Source of the DNA: Chrysomallon squamiferum
Lineage: Eukaryota > Mollusca > Gastropoda > Neomphalida > Peltospiridae
Assembly: GCA_012295275.1 (NCBI GenBank)
Contig: CM022670.1
Span: forward strand, 19,124,698 to 19,188,697
Direction of reading: 5' to 3'
DNA: 64,000 nt
Below are positions 25,209 through 38,900 of the stretch, piece after piece (within the stretch, counting starts at the first letter, position 1; every line of letters begins with the position of its first letter). The position numbers were made by a program, and so were the translations under genes. The notes below the pieces were generated by a model, which ran no database searches, was not told the DNA's origin, and saw only the letters and a program-made list of their open reading frames with translations.

Positions 25209-27060
25209 TGAAGAGGAAAAAAATTATCTTTTTGAACAAACATAAACTATGATAAAGTAATTTTCTTATCGACTTAAAACAACAACTTTTATATATTCTT
25301 ATCAAATATCAGAATTCACAATTTAACCACATTTCCAAAGATACATAAAATTTATTAACATTATTATTTAATCTTTTTTAAAACTATAATTCAAAATTAC
25401 CTTACCCAAAATATGATCAGTGCTTACCGAGCGGGGAAATTTTCAAGGGGAATTCCCCGGTGAAAACTGACAAATAATAACCCATGAAAAAATATACATC
25501 CGGAAGCTGAATTTATAAACTATACCCTTACTATGGGAAACAGTTTTCTTAAAAACCATAAATCTTTAATACTCTTTTACTAAAACTGACCAGAGTTCCG
25601 ATCGTTCCCTCTTCACCACTTGTTGAAATGAAAATGGAAACTCATCAAATGATTGAGCGAACATTTGTTTCTTTGTTAAAGAATAATGTTCTTCTTTCTC
25701 TTCAATTTGTTCTTAAACAAGGATAGTAATTATAATATATGCTGAACTTTAACAGAAAAATAAATACATTTAGTAAAACTGAACCAGATAGTGAGATACT
25801 GAGATATGACACTGGAAAGAAAGCTGTGAACTTGATATCTGCTAAGGTTTCATCATTAGAATAGTCATAACATTTTTTTTTTCTTAAATATATATATATA
25901 TATTATTTTATGTTGTTATTGTTGTTGTTAATGCTGCTGTTGCTGCAGCTGTTATTTTAGAGGAAAGTGTTATACCGTTATTGTATTTTTGTTTAAATAA
26001 ATATTTATTTATTCTTACGGCACACTTAGAATATAGCTGCATACTTCTTATATATTTCAAAACATTCTACTAAATGTTATTTGATTTTAACTCTGTACTA
26101 GCCGTTTTGTGGAGATGGTGCTCCTTTGTTAAGCAAATCATGCCATGTCATTGACGAAATTATCCGAAATATTCCGAATCATATTGTATACGGAAGTTAC
26201 CGAAAACCATTCGATTATTTACGACATAATGTTTTATATGATGGAAATCGAAAATCTGCGTTCACTTTTATCACAGTTACATTAAAAACATAAGGAAATA
26301 AATATAAATATAATTTAAAATATTTTAAAAACTTGAGGAAGAAACTGGAACAACGAATTAAACTTTTTATATGATAGATATAATAAAATAATTTATAACA
26401 ATAATGAAGATTTTGACTATGGTTAAATTAATTAAAGCCCAAACATTAAGAGTAATTTTTGAAAATGAAACATTATAAATTTTATTTCATTGTTTATTGT
26501 AAGTAAAGACACGTTATAACTTAAGTTATAAGTAATCTATACGAAAATGACTTAGGTCTTTTCTTACTTTTCTTATTAAATTTTATACTTAAATTTTCGT
26601 TACAACATTTGTAGCTTTTATACCAAAATTTCTGTGAAATGAATTTCTCTAGAATGCAAAATGACAGCATTATGACTGCAATCCATTTGGACATGTTTAT
26701 TTAGTAATAATTTCATCACATTTTATGTGTTGTTATTCATTAATTACCTTTAAAAATTATTATTCAGAAAATAATAATAATAACAATAAAAATTCCGTTA
26801 GTCAATAAAAATAATGATTCAAATGGTAACTTGATTTATTAAAATGACATCCTGATATGAATAGTATCTTATTTGTTGATTGTAATTATTGGCGCCAAAT
26901 GTGAAATGGTTATAATGATCAAATATGCAAATAAAAAAATTTGAAATGAAATTTTAATCGTATGTAAATTATATGCAAATGAGATAGTGATACATAAATT
27001 ATGCAAATTAGATTCATAATTTATGTTAATAAATTTATGACGTCAGTCACGTGGTTATTG
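25209..27060. other. Divergent promoter interval between the STAND/ankyrin gene and ATRX
   Basis: AT-rich but with noticeably more CpG than introns elsewhere in the window (for example 26100-26270 has CCG, GACG, TACGG, ACCG, TTCG, ACGAC, ATCG and GCG). This suggests an unmethylated regulatory region. No gene is supported. One open stretch without a start codon lies at about 26099-26293. Confidence 0.5.
25428..25460 (-). promoter_or_regulatory. Paired kappaB-like dyads at the 5' end of the STAND/ankyrin gene
   Basis: GGGGAATTCCCC at 25447-25458 is a perfect 12-base palindrome and contains GGGAATTCCC, an ideal Rel/NF-kappaB site. Two bases away GGGGAAATTTTC (25433-25444) is a near match of the Dorsal type. 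A strong minus-strand donor (CTCG then GTAAGC) follows at 25428, so the sites lie in or beside a putative noncoding first exon, about 260-285 bp upstream of the ATG. An ETS-like CCGGAAG is at 25500-25506. Binding is inferred. Confidence 0.45.
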
Positions 27061-27092
27061 TTCCTTCCAGCCGCCATTTTCTAGAGAAGGTA
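27038..27092 (+). promoter_or_regulatory. ATRX core promoter: CRE, E-box and YY1-type motifs
   Basis: TGACGTCA (27038-27045) is a perfect CRE. CACGTG sits inside GTCACGTGG at 27046-27054, a USF-type E-box. GCCGCCATTTT (27070-27080) is a good YY1 element. A donor-like AGAAG/GTAACT follows at 27089-27090, with another (ATAAG/GTAAAT) at 27134-27135, consistent with a short noncoding first exon. The next exon starts at 28203. Spacing and order resemble broad housekeeping promoters. Confidence 0.6.
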
Positions 27093-28286
27093 ACTCTCGG
27101 AGATTAATCTTTCTAGTCCAGAGATATTTATAAGGTAAATGTCAATGCTTTACTTGGAATGGTGATGTTGTTGCCTAAACTCTTTCGCATATTCAGTTAT
27201 GCACAAAGTATACTGTTCGAAAATGATCGATCGATGTTATTCTGCAGTTTGTAACGAATATATTTTTTTTTTTTTTAAATTTTATTTATTTTATTTTAAT
27301 TTTTATTTTAGGGGAAAATGTAAACTATTATGATTCTGGCATTAATTACTACTTTTTGCACCTTATCGAAACATTGAAAGCCATTTTTTCGAAGACTGCA
27401 GCAATCGTAATTATGCAAGTAATCAGTTTGTCTTTGTGTTTTGCCAAAGAAATCTCTTATGTATACAAAACTGTAAGTCAGTGTTTGATGCAGAAGTAAA
27501 CGGTGCTTGATATTCACGCATGTGCAGTTTGTGGTCTCATTACCCACTTAAAAATATCTGTTAAATAGATTTAGGATATTCATTTTGTGATTTTTCCAAT
27601 CAGTGTATGACAGATTCATAAATGATAACACTTCTTGTCCATGTTAGTGAAAAATTATTTCAACACAAAATACCAGTTTAAATGTAAACATTAAATAAAT
27701 CGAAACCATTAAATGATTAATGTTTTAAAATATCTCGGTAATAGTGGTGGTATTTATTTTATAGAATCTGCACATTTAACTTCGATTTGTAATCATTTGC
27801 AAAATCATAATAATCATGTTTGTCCACAAAAAACAGTTAAATTTAGTACATATGTTTAACATGTCTTTTATCTTTTTTTGTCAGTTTTAAATAATATAGC
27901 CTTAAAAATTAGAATTACCAACATTTTGAAATTGATGCTTTGCAAATAAATATTTTTGGATAAACAAGTGTTTTTTTATTTATTTGTTCATAGTGGACAT
28001 TTTATTTATTTTTTAAACATCATTTCTTACACATTCCTGTATAATTCTTTTTTTCTTTTTTTTTTTTTTTTAGCGGTCTATATCTCTTGTGATTATAATT
28101 CAGTAATGTCAAATAACTACTGATATTTTTTTTCTTGTTTTTCTATAATAACTAGACAAATTTTTTTTTAGTTATTTGTTTAAGCTGTTTATTTATTTCC
28201 AGGCATTGAAATTCATTATAAGAACTGTCATGTATCAAACAGCAGTTGGTTAAGAATTCTAAAAATCTAATAAACACTTTGATAAA

Positions 28287-29944
28287 ATGGAGGTAAGTCA
28301 GTTCGTAATTTTTTAATTTTTAATTAAAGCAGAATATTTTAAATGACTAGTATTTATATAACTAATACAACTGAATGACAAATATTTTAAATACATATTA
28401 GGGCTGTCATATTAGTAGTGGTTTAAAGAAAAAATATGCTAGAATGGATTGAAAAAATAGCTGAAAGATGGCTTTTTTCTTTATTGACGAAATTGGGAAT
28501 ATGAGTCCAGTAATAATTTTTAAATGGAAATAGATTTTATAATATTTTTACACGAGTCAAAATAATAATTTTTAAATCAAAATAAATTTTATAACATGTT
28601 TACTAAAGTAAACATTGCTTTAACATTGCAGGAACAAAACATGTTTTACAAATTCACAAGATTCCTGTAGTACAATTTAAACAATGTTTTGCAGTTATTA
28701 TTAATCATTTGTCATGGATCATCTCTAAGTTTTTATAGGAGTGTGATTATAACTTATTGTAAACAATACTGTATATTGGATACAGAAGTGTTTGTGATCA
28801 GATTTCATATCTGTCATGATCCATTGGTTTGGTATATTTTGTCATTTTCATTAACTGATTTGACAGGCTTTTTGCATGAACCCAATCTAATCATTATATT
28901 GGTTGATATATATTTAAAAAAAGAAGAAAGAAAATGTTTGTCTAAAACACAGTGACTTCTCACTAGTTGGAATTTGAAAAATTTGTAAAATAAATTCCTA
29001 AGGCATATTTGTTAAGGAAGAGCATATTACAGAGATAAATAGACAAATTTAATTTGTTCGATGCGATTCCCCTTCCTCCTGCCAATCAGTTGATTTCTTG
29101 TTTCCCTCAAATTTATTTGATAAATTTTATCAAATAATATCAAGAACAGAATCACTATAAAATTATGTGTCACTTTATTTGTAAAAAGGCAAAAACTTGT
29201 CATTTATAAATTATGAATATTGTAGCAAAACAAGCATTATTTTTGTTTTCAAACATATGGAATGAAATTAATAAAATATTCTTGTTCTGCTTGCTTCACA
29301 AAAGGGAAAATGTGCCATAAAAATATGTAATGTTTTTTTGAATGCATCATAAATTTTTAATACTTGAATAATAATACTTAGAAATTGTGTTTATTTATTT
29401 ATTTATTTATTTATTTTTATAGGTCTTCAAGTATCAGATTTATTATGGTTCTGAACAAATTTGATATTGTTTGTGTTTTTATTTTTCATTTGTAATTGGC
29501 CAGTATCATCCCAGCTTATTAGCAACAAGTTTTTAGTAATATTTAGTTTTTGTAAATGTGATTATTACAAGAATACTCATATTTACATTTAATTATTGCC
29601 AAGTTTTTCATTTTAATTATTTACAGGGCAGAAGCCGAAGTGGTTCTGCAAGAAGGTAATGGTGGCCAGTATACTTGTTTTAATTATAGATGTTTTTAAA
29701 CAAAAACTAAGTGGCAATTCTTATCAAATATAAGGTTTAATTTTCCTCAGATGTATTAATAGCCTTGTTTAAAATAGCTATAAGTACTTTTTCACTAATT
29801 TTATTGATGTTTAAAATTTATGTTATGAAAGAACAAAAAAAGTTTTATGGTTTATTTTTCATATTTTGGGGTTTTCAGTGAATCAGTGTACAACTTTCTG
29901 TAAAATGTTACTTAGATGATAAATGGTTTGTGTGTAAGCGAAAG

Positions 29945-29976
<32 letters not shown>

Positions 29977-32900
29977 AATATGTAAAAGATTTCTTATTGC
30001 ATAAGAATTGCCTACTGTGTTGTAGCATCATTATACAAAAAAAAAAAAAACCTGTAGTTTTATACTTCATAATGTTATATTAAAAATGTGTTGTTCAACT
30101 TTCTGCAGTTTGGCAGTTACTAATTATTTAGAAAAAAAAAAAGGTCAATTATCTTTTATGGAATATTCATTCACTTTGTTTAAACTTTTTTTATTGTTTT
30201 CAGGAAACCTGCCTCAACATTGAAAGTATCTCTTTCTTTTGTTAAGAGAAGCAAAGCAGCCTCCAGCTCTGATTCTGAAGAATTATCAGATTTAGAAAGA
30301 AGTGGGAAACCAGCTTTATCTTGTAATTCAAATGACAGTGATTCCATTCCGGAATTACCTGAAGGTAACATAAATGATTTTTAAAATAAATCTGTTTGGT
30401 TGGAAAGTGAATGAAATGCTAATCTTTACATATATATTTATTTTATAAATAAATTGACTCTAAAAGAGAGATGAATTAAACAAAAAATGTTATATATATG
30501 TTTTGTTTGTTTGTTTGCTTTCTTATGTTAAATATTCTGTTAGATTTAACACTATATTTCTAAATTAGTTTTGTAATAATTGATTACCTCACTTTCATTG
30601 AATATTTAAAATTAGTCCTGTGCAAATAAGATATGTCAGATTTGTTTTTTCATACACAAGACAATAAATCACTTTAAATATTAGCATAATTTGCTGTTTT
30701 ATCCAGTTTATGTTATTTTATTAGGAACTGTCATAGTTAATCCAGAACCAGTTCAAGAAAAGAAACTGAAGTTTCAAGGCCCAGAATTTTCTAGAGGTAA
30801 ACAAAATTTTCTTTAAAATGTAAAGTGTTAAATAGAGGTTTTCTTTCAAGATATTTAATTATAGAGTTTTTAATCTTTATAAATAATGATAGAAATTTAT
30901 TATTATTATTATAATTACTATTTTAACTTACCACATAGTACTTAAAAATGAGAACAGTATTTTAATTTTCTGTATTTATGATTTTGATATAATTTCTTGA
31001 AATTTGGAAATATGTCCTTTCATATTGGTCAGTCTTGGGTCTTTTATCCAGAAATACAGATTAATTTTAAAAATCTACAGTTTGAATTTTTGTTGAAAGC
31101 ATTTTTTTTTCTCTCTAGTAGAAATAGTTGTAGAAATAGTTGTAGATTTAAAAGTAGATGAAAATATTGTTATTTCTGTACACTTTTTTTTTAATGTTTT
31201 GTAATCCAATTCATAATAAATGTGTACATTAAAATGACATTTTTAAAATTAAATAACAAATCATAATCGTACTTATGATATGTCAGTTATGAAAAAAAAA
31301 TTAGTTAAAAATGTCTTTTCCTTACATTTCACCTCTGAGAGTTTTCTTAATAATAAACAGCAAATAGATCTTTTTTGTGTAGTAATCTTATTATACTGGC
31401 TAACAAACCAAAGATACATTTTAAAATTGATATTTGTAGGTACTGTCTGCCTAGCCGATATAATTGGTCGAAGCTGTTAAAAGTTCAGATTTTGGCCATT
31501 TTCCTCCAGTCCCAAATCCCTTCTATAAATCCCACCATAAAAAACAAATGCATGTAACTAAAGATCTTTATGTGCTCTTTTAAATGGTGTTGTTCTTGTT
31601 GTATGTTAAATCAGTTCTTTGTATGAGTGTGTTAAACGCGGTGGGGGTAAATGCACTTTGATGCCCGTGGTCAGCAATTAACAGCATGGAGTAACAAGTC
31701 CTAAAATAGGGTCCCTCTTCAAATGCCTTGCTTGTTTTCGCCAAAATGGCTTCAATATTATTTTTAGCAAAGATAGAAGGGTCAAAGTTCAATCTTTCTA
31801 ATTGTGTGCATGTCGTCGTTGGCAATCACTTTTATCAAAAGTTGTGTCCAAAAATGTACTTTTTCATGCCTTCAAATCAATTTTGAAATAAACTGGCTGA
31901 AAATAAAACCTATGTTCGTGGGATCAAATGAAAGATCATTCAATTACCTTTCAAACAATGTGCGACACTACAGTGTGTCTTCTTTGGCAAAAACAAGCTC
32001 CGCGTTTAAACGTAGCACGTGCTTAGCAAAATCGCCATTATGTTACGCTTTTTACAGAATGAAATTGCCGTAGATCTTATGTACAGCTAGAAAGGTCTGG
32101 CGCTGTTTAAAATGATTATATTTATATGTTGTTTATATTTTTAATAACTTGTTGGTTGTTTGTTTTTCTTCAATGTTCCTATTTTTAGCATCTACATTAT
32201 AGCACAAGCGTAGTGAAATTGCATTCTGAAATAAACAAATTAACATTGTTTTGCCGATTACAATCTTCAGTTTAAAACCGTCGATTATTTTGCTTTCAGA
32301 TAAATGTGGAATTAAGAATCATAACCATAACAAACTATGCAACATAATAGAACAATGTATTCAGAGGTATTGATGAAATGCTGAATAAAAATAAAATCAC
32401 TTTTTTAAAAATATAAAATCATAAATTGATCAGTTTTAAAACATTTTTGCTTGTTGATAAGCTCTATCAGAGAAAATTTCAATAATGTCAGATGATAGGT
32501 AACTATTGTTTGCTGTCAAATCACAGCAAGTACAAAGCTAAGAAAATTATTTTATGTTTGCTTCAAATGACAGACTTACAACACCTGTGTCTTTAATTGC
32601 CTCTAGTCTCATGATTACATACATTTTATTGTCCCTGATTAATACCTGCAACACCTTTCTGGAGTTGACTCCAAGGATTAGCTGAGTTTATGTATTGCAA
32701 AGGATTATGGTTAAACATCAAATGCTTGTAAACCTTTTAAGTAACATTTATATATATATGATATATACACATCTCAGTATCTTAACTTATCAGTTATTTA
32801 ACAGAGTGAAAATTGAAGCTGCTTATGTAAATAAAGTTGTGCTGTTCTATATAAATTGAAAAGGTAACTTTTTTTTATGGGTTTGGTAGAAAAAAAAAGA

Positions 32901-35900
32901 TTTTTTTTATTACAAATGTTAGCTTTAAGTATGTCATTTGAAAGATCTTGATAAATTGTTCACAACACAGGTTGAATTTGTCAAATAAGACAAAACCTGA
33001 AACCACAGTGTCTATTTGAACTTTTACTCATTCTGCCATGTGTCATTTTGAAGATTTTGGCATGTTTAGCATGTTATTGTGAAAACCATACAAACATACA
33101 GGTCAGAAAAAAATTGAGCTCATTTAACAAGTTGGTCCCATCACTCTTGTTGATTTTCAGCCTTTTGTGTCAATTACTTTTCAAATAACAGTTGGCCAAA
33201 GTAGCCCTTTCTGCTAATTAGCCAAAACAGGGCTAAAAAACAACCAAATACCTGTCATACTGATTTGCATATATCTTCTTAACCGCTGGAAATAGAGTAA
33301 TATTTTTTTGTGTGTTTTCATTCTTTTTGCTACCACTTTCATTATGCGAATTAAAGTCAGAAAAAATTTGCCTGCCGGTACCTAATATTTGTCACATTTT
33401 AAGAAACATTTTGGTTTCACCTGAAATCATAATGAACTTTCTGTGGAGAACATTACTGAACTTCTATACTTCTGATTTAGAAATTTACTAAATCTTTTAA
33501 AATTATTTATTAATTAAATATTAATTATTTATTGATAAAATTATTTCATAATTATTTGTATATATATATATATATATTTTTTTTTTACAAAGTTTCATCG
33601 AATGCAATTCTGTTGGATGTCTTTAACTGTACAGCATGTAACAGACAGGTAAATCCAAATATAAAAGGAGCAGCAAGGAGACACCCAGATCTCGGAGTTC
33701 TTATTTGCAAGGTAAATGACTGTTTTTAAATGTAATCAAGGTTGTAAATATATGTGTGGCCTATAACTGATTCATTGGAAAATATAATATTACACATATA
33801 TTACATACATATGCATAATTTTAAACAGTTAATATGCTTGCAGTTAATATTTCTCATTCTGTTTCTTTCCTTGTTCTTTTTCTTTTTAAATGTTGGTCTT
33901 CTAACTGGGTCCATGAAATTTAAGAAAAAAAGATAAGAATGAGAGCTTTAGTTAAGAATATTATTTGATGATCTAAAACATCTAATTATGATGTGAAAAA
34001 GAAATATTCTTTAATTATGATTTAGATTCTTGTTTTTTTCCTTTTTTAGAAATGCTACCGATATTACAAAAGTGGTGAAATAATCCAGGACAGTGATGGT
34101 CTTGATGAACAATGTCGGTGGTGTTCAGAAGGAGGGAAGCTTATGGGTTGTGATTACTGCCACAATGCATTTTGCAAGCAGTGTATCCTGCGCAATTTTG
34201 GACGAGCTGAATTGTCAAAAGTGAATGGAGATGGTAAATATTTTAATCTTAATTTCTTTAATGTTCTTTAAGTGTAGACTTGACAAATACTTTTAAAATC
34301 ACATTTAACCTAGCTTAATAAAATTAATTAAATATATTTATTTATAAATACTTCTTAACTAACTTGATTTTACTAATTAATGGATGTAACATGGTTCAAG
34401 TTGTATAAAATATAAAATTACTCAATATGTTGCATGTAATTGATACATCTTTTAAAAATTTAATGCCAGGAAACAATCTTAGCTGCGATATTTTCAGAAA
34501 TATTGTTTATCAGTTTGTTATATTGAATGAAAGTCATAAAACCAATATTCTTTAATTTTATAATATATTTACATGAATTAGAGGTAGTCAGTATAAAAAA
34601 TATTTTCTAGCAATTAAATTATTAATAAATATTCTAAAAAATGAGATACTGTATGTTCCCTGAAAAGTTGTGGGGATTAAATTAGCAATTTATTCTTTAC
34701 TTTTTTCTTTGGCTTTTAGGGGATACCAAATGGAAATGTTATATATGTGATAAATCACAATTACTTAAATTATCTGCACAGTGTGATGATGTAATGGAAA
34801 AAATTGAAAAACAAGAACAATTAGGAAAAATGGCGACAAGTACTCCAAAATTAGAAAAGAGTGCCAGAAAATCTACAGCTGGATTAAATTGTAACTCAAA
34901 AGTCAACTCAAAACAGTTGAAAAATCCATCAGGAGTGCTTCCAAATATTAAGATCATCCCATCTTGTGTTGAAGATGTGGTCTGCAAATTAACTGGGATA
35001 TCAAAAACATTTATAACTATGTTAGAAGTTATGAAAACAGATTTAGAAATTCCTTACAGCATGTCGACCCCATATGATGCAAATAAATTGGACATTAAAC
35101 GAATTAGATATGCTGGAATGTTGCAGAAGGGGCTGGAAACCTATACAAAATCAATTGACAGAATCTTAGGAGAGCAGATAGATTCAGCCTCACAAAAAGA
35201 TATTGTTGATAGTATTGAAACTGTTGACTCCCCAATGAAAATGAATGGTTCTTTAGAAAAGACAGACAACAAAGTTGAAAATGAGAGTACAGAATTCACT
35301 TCACTGCAGAATCAGAAAGGCACAAATAAAATTACAGCAGCTAGGAGTTTGTCCTATAAAGAAAAGGAAAAAAAAGAAAACAAACCAAAGTTAGAAGAGA
35401 AAAGAAAACCTCCTGAAACCATTGTTCTGGATGATGGCACTGATTTCAGCAGTGATGAATCTGAAGATCTGATAGTGACATTTGGAAAGAGAAATGATGT
35501 CACTTTATCCTCTAAAACTTGTGAACCTTCAGAGGACAAAATTGATCTGAGTCAACAAAATGAAGTAGCACAATTAGAGCTGCTGCAAGAGTTGGCTGAT
35601 GAACTTAGTAATGAGCAGCAGAGAGAAAAACAGGCAGAGAAAAAGGCCAGTGACAAAATCCTAGAAAAAGAAAAATCTGCTGTAGATGAGTCCATGGATG
35701 ACAAAATGTATGAAGAATGTGGTGATCTGTTTGATAATGATGACTTTGAAAACATTGCTTTTGAAGAAAATAAATTAGAGGATAATAGCATGGACATAGA
35801 CAGTCATGTTGACAAAAAGGCAGAAATGAAAAAGAAGAGTCAAAAAAAAGAAATTAACATACTTTCAGAAAAGTCCAAAGAAAGCCAAACAAAGCAAAAC

Positions 35901-38900
35901 AAATCCAAAGGTGTTAACAGTGATGATGAAAAGACTGTGCAGCAAAAGAGTAATGTTTCTGGGAAATCATTGAAAGTAAGAAAAAATAAGCCAAAATCAG
36001 ATGAAAGTGAAATTGATGATAATGATGATGATGATGATGATGATGATCGTGATGGTGGCAGTAATAAGACAGCAGAGAAAAAGGGACCAAATAATTCTAA
36101 AAGTGCCAAAAAGAGAAAGGAGGAGAGTGATTCTGAATGTGATGAGAAAAAATCAAAACAAAATGTGAAAGCTAAGACAAATAAAGAAGAAAATGTGGAT
36201 CAAAATGAATCGGAAGAGGATGTTTCCAGTTCTGATCTTCTTATGAGTTGTGATGATGAGAATGACAATTACAGCAGTGCTGTTAAAAAAAGCAGAGCAA
36301 GAAAAGGTATATTTCTCTTAATTTATTTTATTTTAATAAAAATTCGGTTTTTAAAATTCATATTTTATCATAAAGTCCTTTTGTTATAATTATTGCATGA
36401 GTGCATAACCCTAAATGTTTAAAATATTCATTAATATTATAATTAGTAATTGTTCTTGCAAATCTTAAAAGAAACAAAAGTATCAGATACATTAACACAT
36501 CATAGTGTTTGCTATCCATTTTATTTGATAAATGTTTACTTAACTAAAATATGAAAACCGACCAACTATTATAATACTAATCATTTAAATATATTTGATT
36601 CTAAGGAAAAACAAAAAGCCAGAGAACCAAACAAGTTCATTCAGATAGTGGTAGTGATGGGAAAGCCTCAATAAAGAGAAGAAGAGTTAAAAAGGCTGAA
36701 AAAAGTAAAAAAGCTGAAAAAGCAAAGTCTGATGAAGAAAGTGATGATGAACTAGACAGAGATATTAAACGTTTATCACAGAAACCAAGATTGAGAAAAA
36801 AAACAAATTGGCTGAAGCTCAGAAAACAGAGAAAGTTGAGAAAAAAAAACTTGCAAAAGGTTGGTCATTTGCTGAAACTCAAAAACATGTTAAGAGAAAG
36901 CAAATTTGCTTTATAGAATTTTATGTGTACATTATTGGTATTTATTTATTTATTTTTATTTATAATTAAATTTTATATAATATGCAAAAAAAATAAGTAT
37001 AAAATGAAAGCTGCTGAAAAAACTAAAAAAATTCACAATAATTTATGACTCTGTCTCTATTGGTTCAAAAGATACATCCAAATCAGTACCATGTAAGAGA
37101 GAGTTTGAAAAATAACTACTATTAAAGACTTACGTATTAACAAGAGTGCTGGGACTAACTGGTTAAATGAGCGTAATTTTTTGCAGAGTTGTCTGTTGGT
37201 CAATTTGTTCACAATAATATGTTGAACATGCCATATTTGTCAAAATAGAAGGCAGCAGAATGCCCCTAAAATGACTAAGTAAAACTGCAGACACTGTGGT
37301 TTCAGTTCTGATCTTATCTGAAAAATTCAGCTAGTGTTATTTGTCATTTCAAGTGACATACTTGAGTCTAACATTTTTAATAAAAGAAAGGTGGGTGTTT
37401 TTTTTTTCCCTGTCAAGCTCATGAGAAAATTACATTTTTAGTTTGAAGTGAAAATGTGTGCCAGAGGACCCTTATGTTTGGTCCACAGCAACCATGTATT
37501 GTTTGGCACCTTGAGCCCCGAAACTTTGAGAAAATAATTTGGGGTAGTTTCAGCAAGAATTAATTAAAATTTAAGATTTATTTGTTGTTTATAGTTTAAA
37601 GAGCAGTACTTCTGCCATTGCTGCAGTCATTGAAAGATTTAGTTTTTTTTTTTTTTAATTTGTTCATTTTTTTATTATTATTAAATTTTTCGATAGTTTA
37701 ACGTCTATTTGAACTTCATATGCATTTTATTTTAGAGTCATACAGCATTTTAAGTGGGCTAAATGACATAAGTGGTGGCCATTTAAAACACAAAAAAATA
37801 ACTGATATGGGTCAAACACCTTTACATAGCACAGCACAACTTTATTTACATAAGTTGCTTGATTTTTTACATTATTAAATAATTAGTAGTAATAAGTTAA
37901 AATACAGTGGTGTGTGTGTGTGTATAAATGTTAATTAAAAAGACAACAAGACTTTTGATATACGCCATTGCCAGCAACTATTAGAAAGATCAAATTTTGA
38001 CCCTCCTAGCTGTGCTAAAAATAACACTAAAGCAGTTTTCACTTAGTTAAACCAGGTATTTGTAGAGTGACACCATTTTATGACTTTTTACTCCACATTG
38101 TGAATGGCTGACCATGGGTGCTGAAGTTCATTTATCACCGCTCATACAAAGTACTGATTTAACACAACAAAAACAACATCACCATTTAAAACAATCCATA
38201 ATTATCTTTCTTTCAATATGTTTGTTTTTCATGGTAGGTTTTGCAGAAGGGATTTGGGGGTGGAGGAAAATGGACAAAAACAACTTCATCCAATTATATT
38301 GGCTAGGTTGATGGTATCTATTTAATGATTTCTTTATTCAAAAATATAAGCTTATGCCTTCAATAAATGGAGGGACATAATACATTTTATTGTACGTTAT
38401 ACAAATTTATAAATAAAATATTTATTGTTGTATTTTTCATTTTTTAAGAAAAGAAAGTAAAATCTACATCAAGTTCTGATGATGATGATGATGAAGATGA
38501 TGATGACAAAGATGAAAACAGTAGTGATGAAGAAGAAGAAGATTCCGACAGCACAAACAAAAACAATAAAGCAATGGTTTGTTAAATTCATATGGAATAT
38601 ATCTTTTGAATTATATTTGGTTGTGATATATATATATATAAACTTTTTGCACACACATGTGCATAAATAAACATATCCTGTTTCATATCAAGTTGTGTAT
38701 GTCCATTTATATTATTATTATACTGATTACTTATTTTTTAATCTCTATTTATAGACCACTTTGTTTTCAGTTTAATTAAAGTAATGCATTTTAGTACTAT
38801 TACTAATTAATGACATTGGTCTTTAAATTGATCCTAAAATGAAATAAAAATCTGATTCTATTATATTCTGTTTTCTTTATTTTCTTTTTGTTAGGAGAAT

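Noticed and set aside
31580-32073. Two opposed frames of about 81-89 codons inside repeat copy A
   Set aside because: They lie in a repeat within an ATRX intron. Copy B does not keep an intact equivalent, and no family is recognised, so I do not call a gene.
35354-36109. Ser-rich minus-strand frames opposite the ATRX acidic region
   Set aside because: Antisense reading of Asp/Glu/Ser/Lys codons; the sense strand is in phase with flanking ATRX exons.
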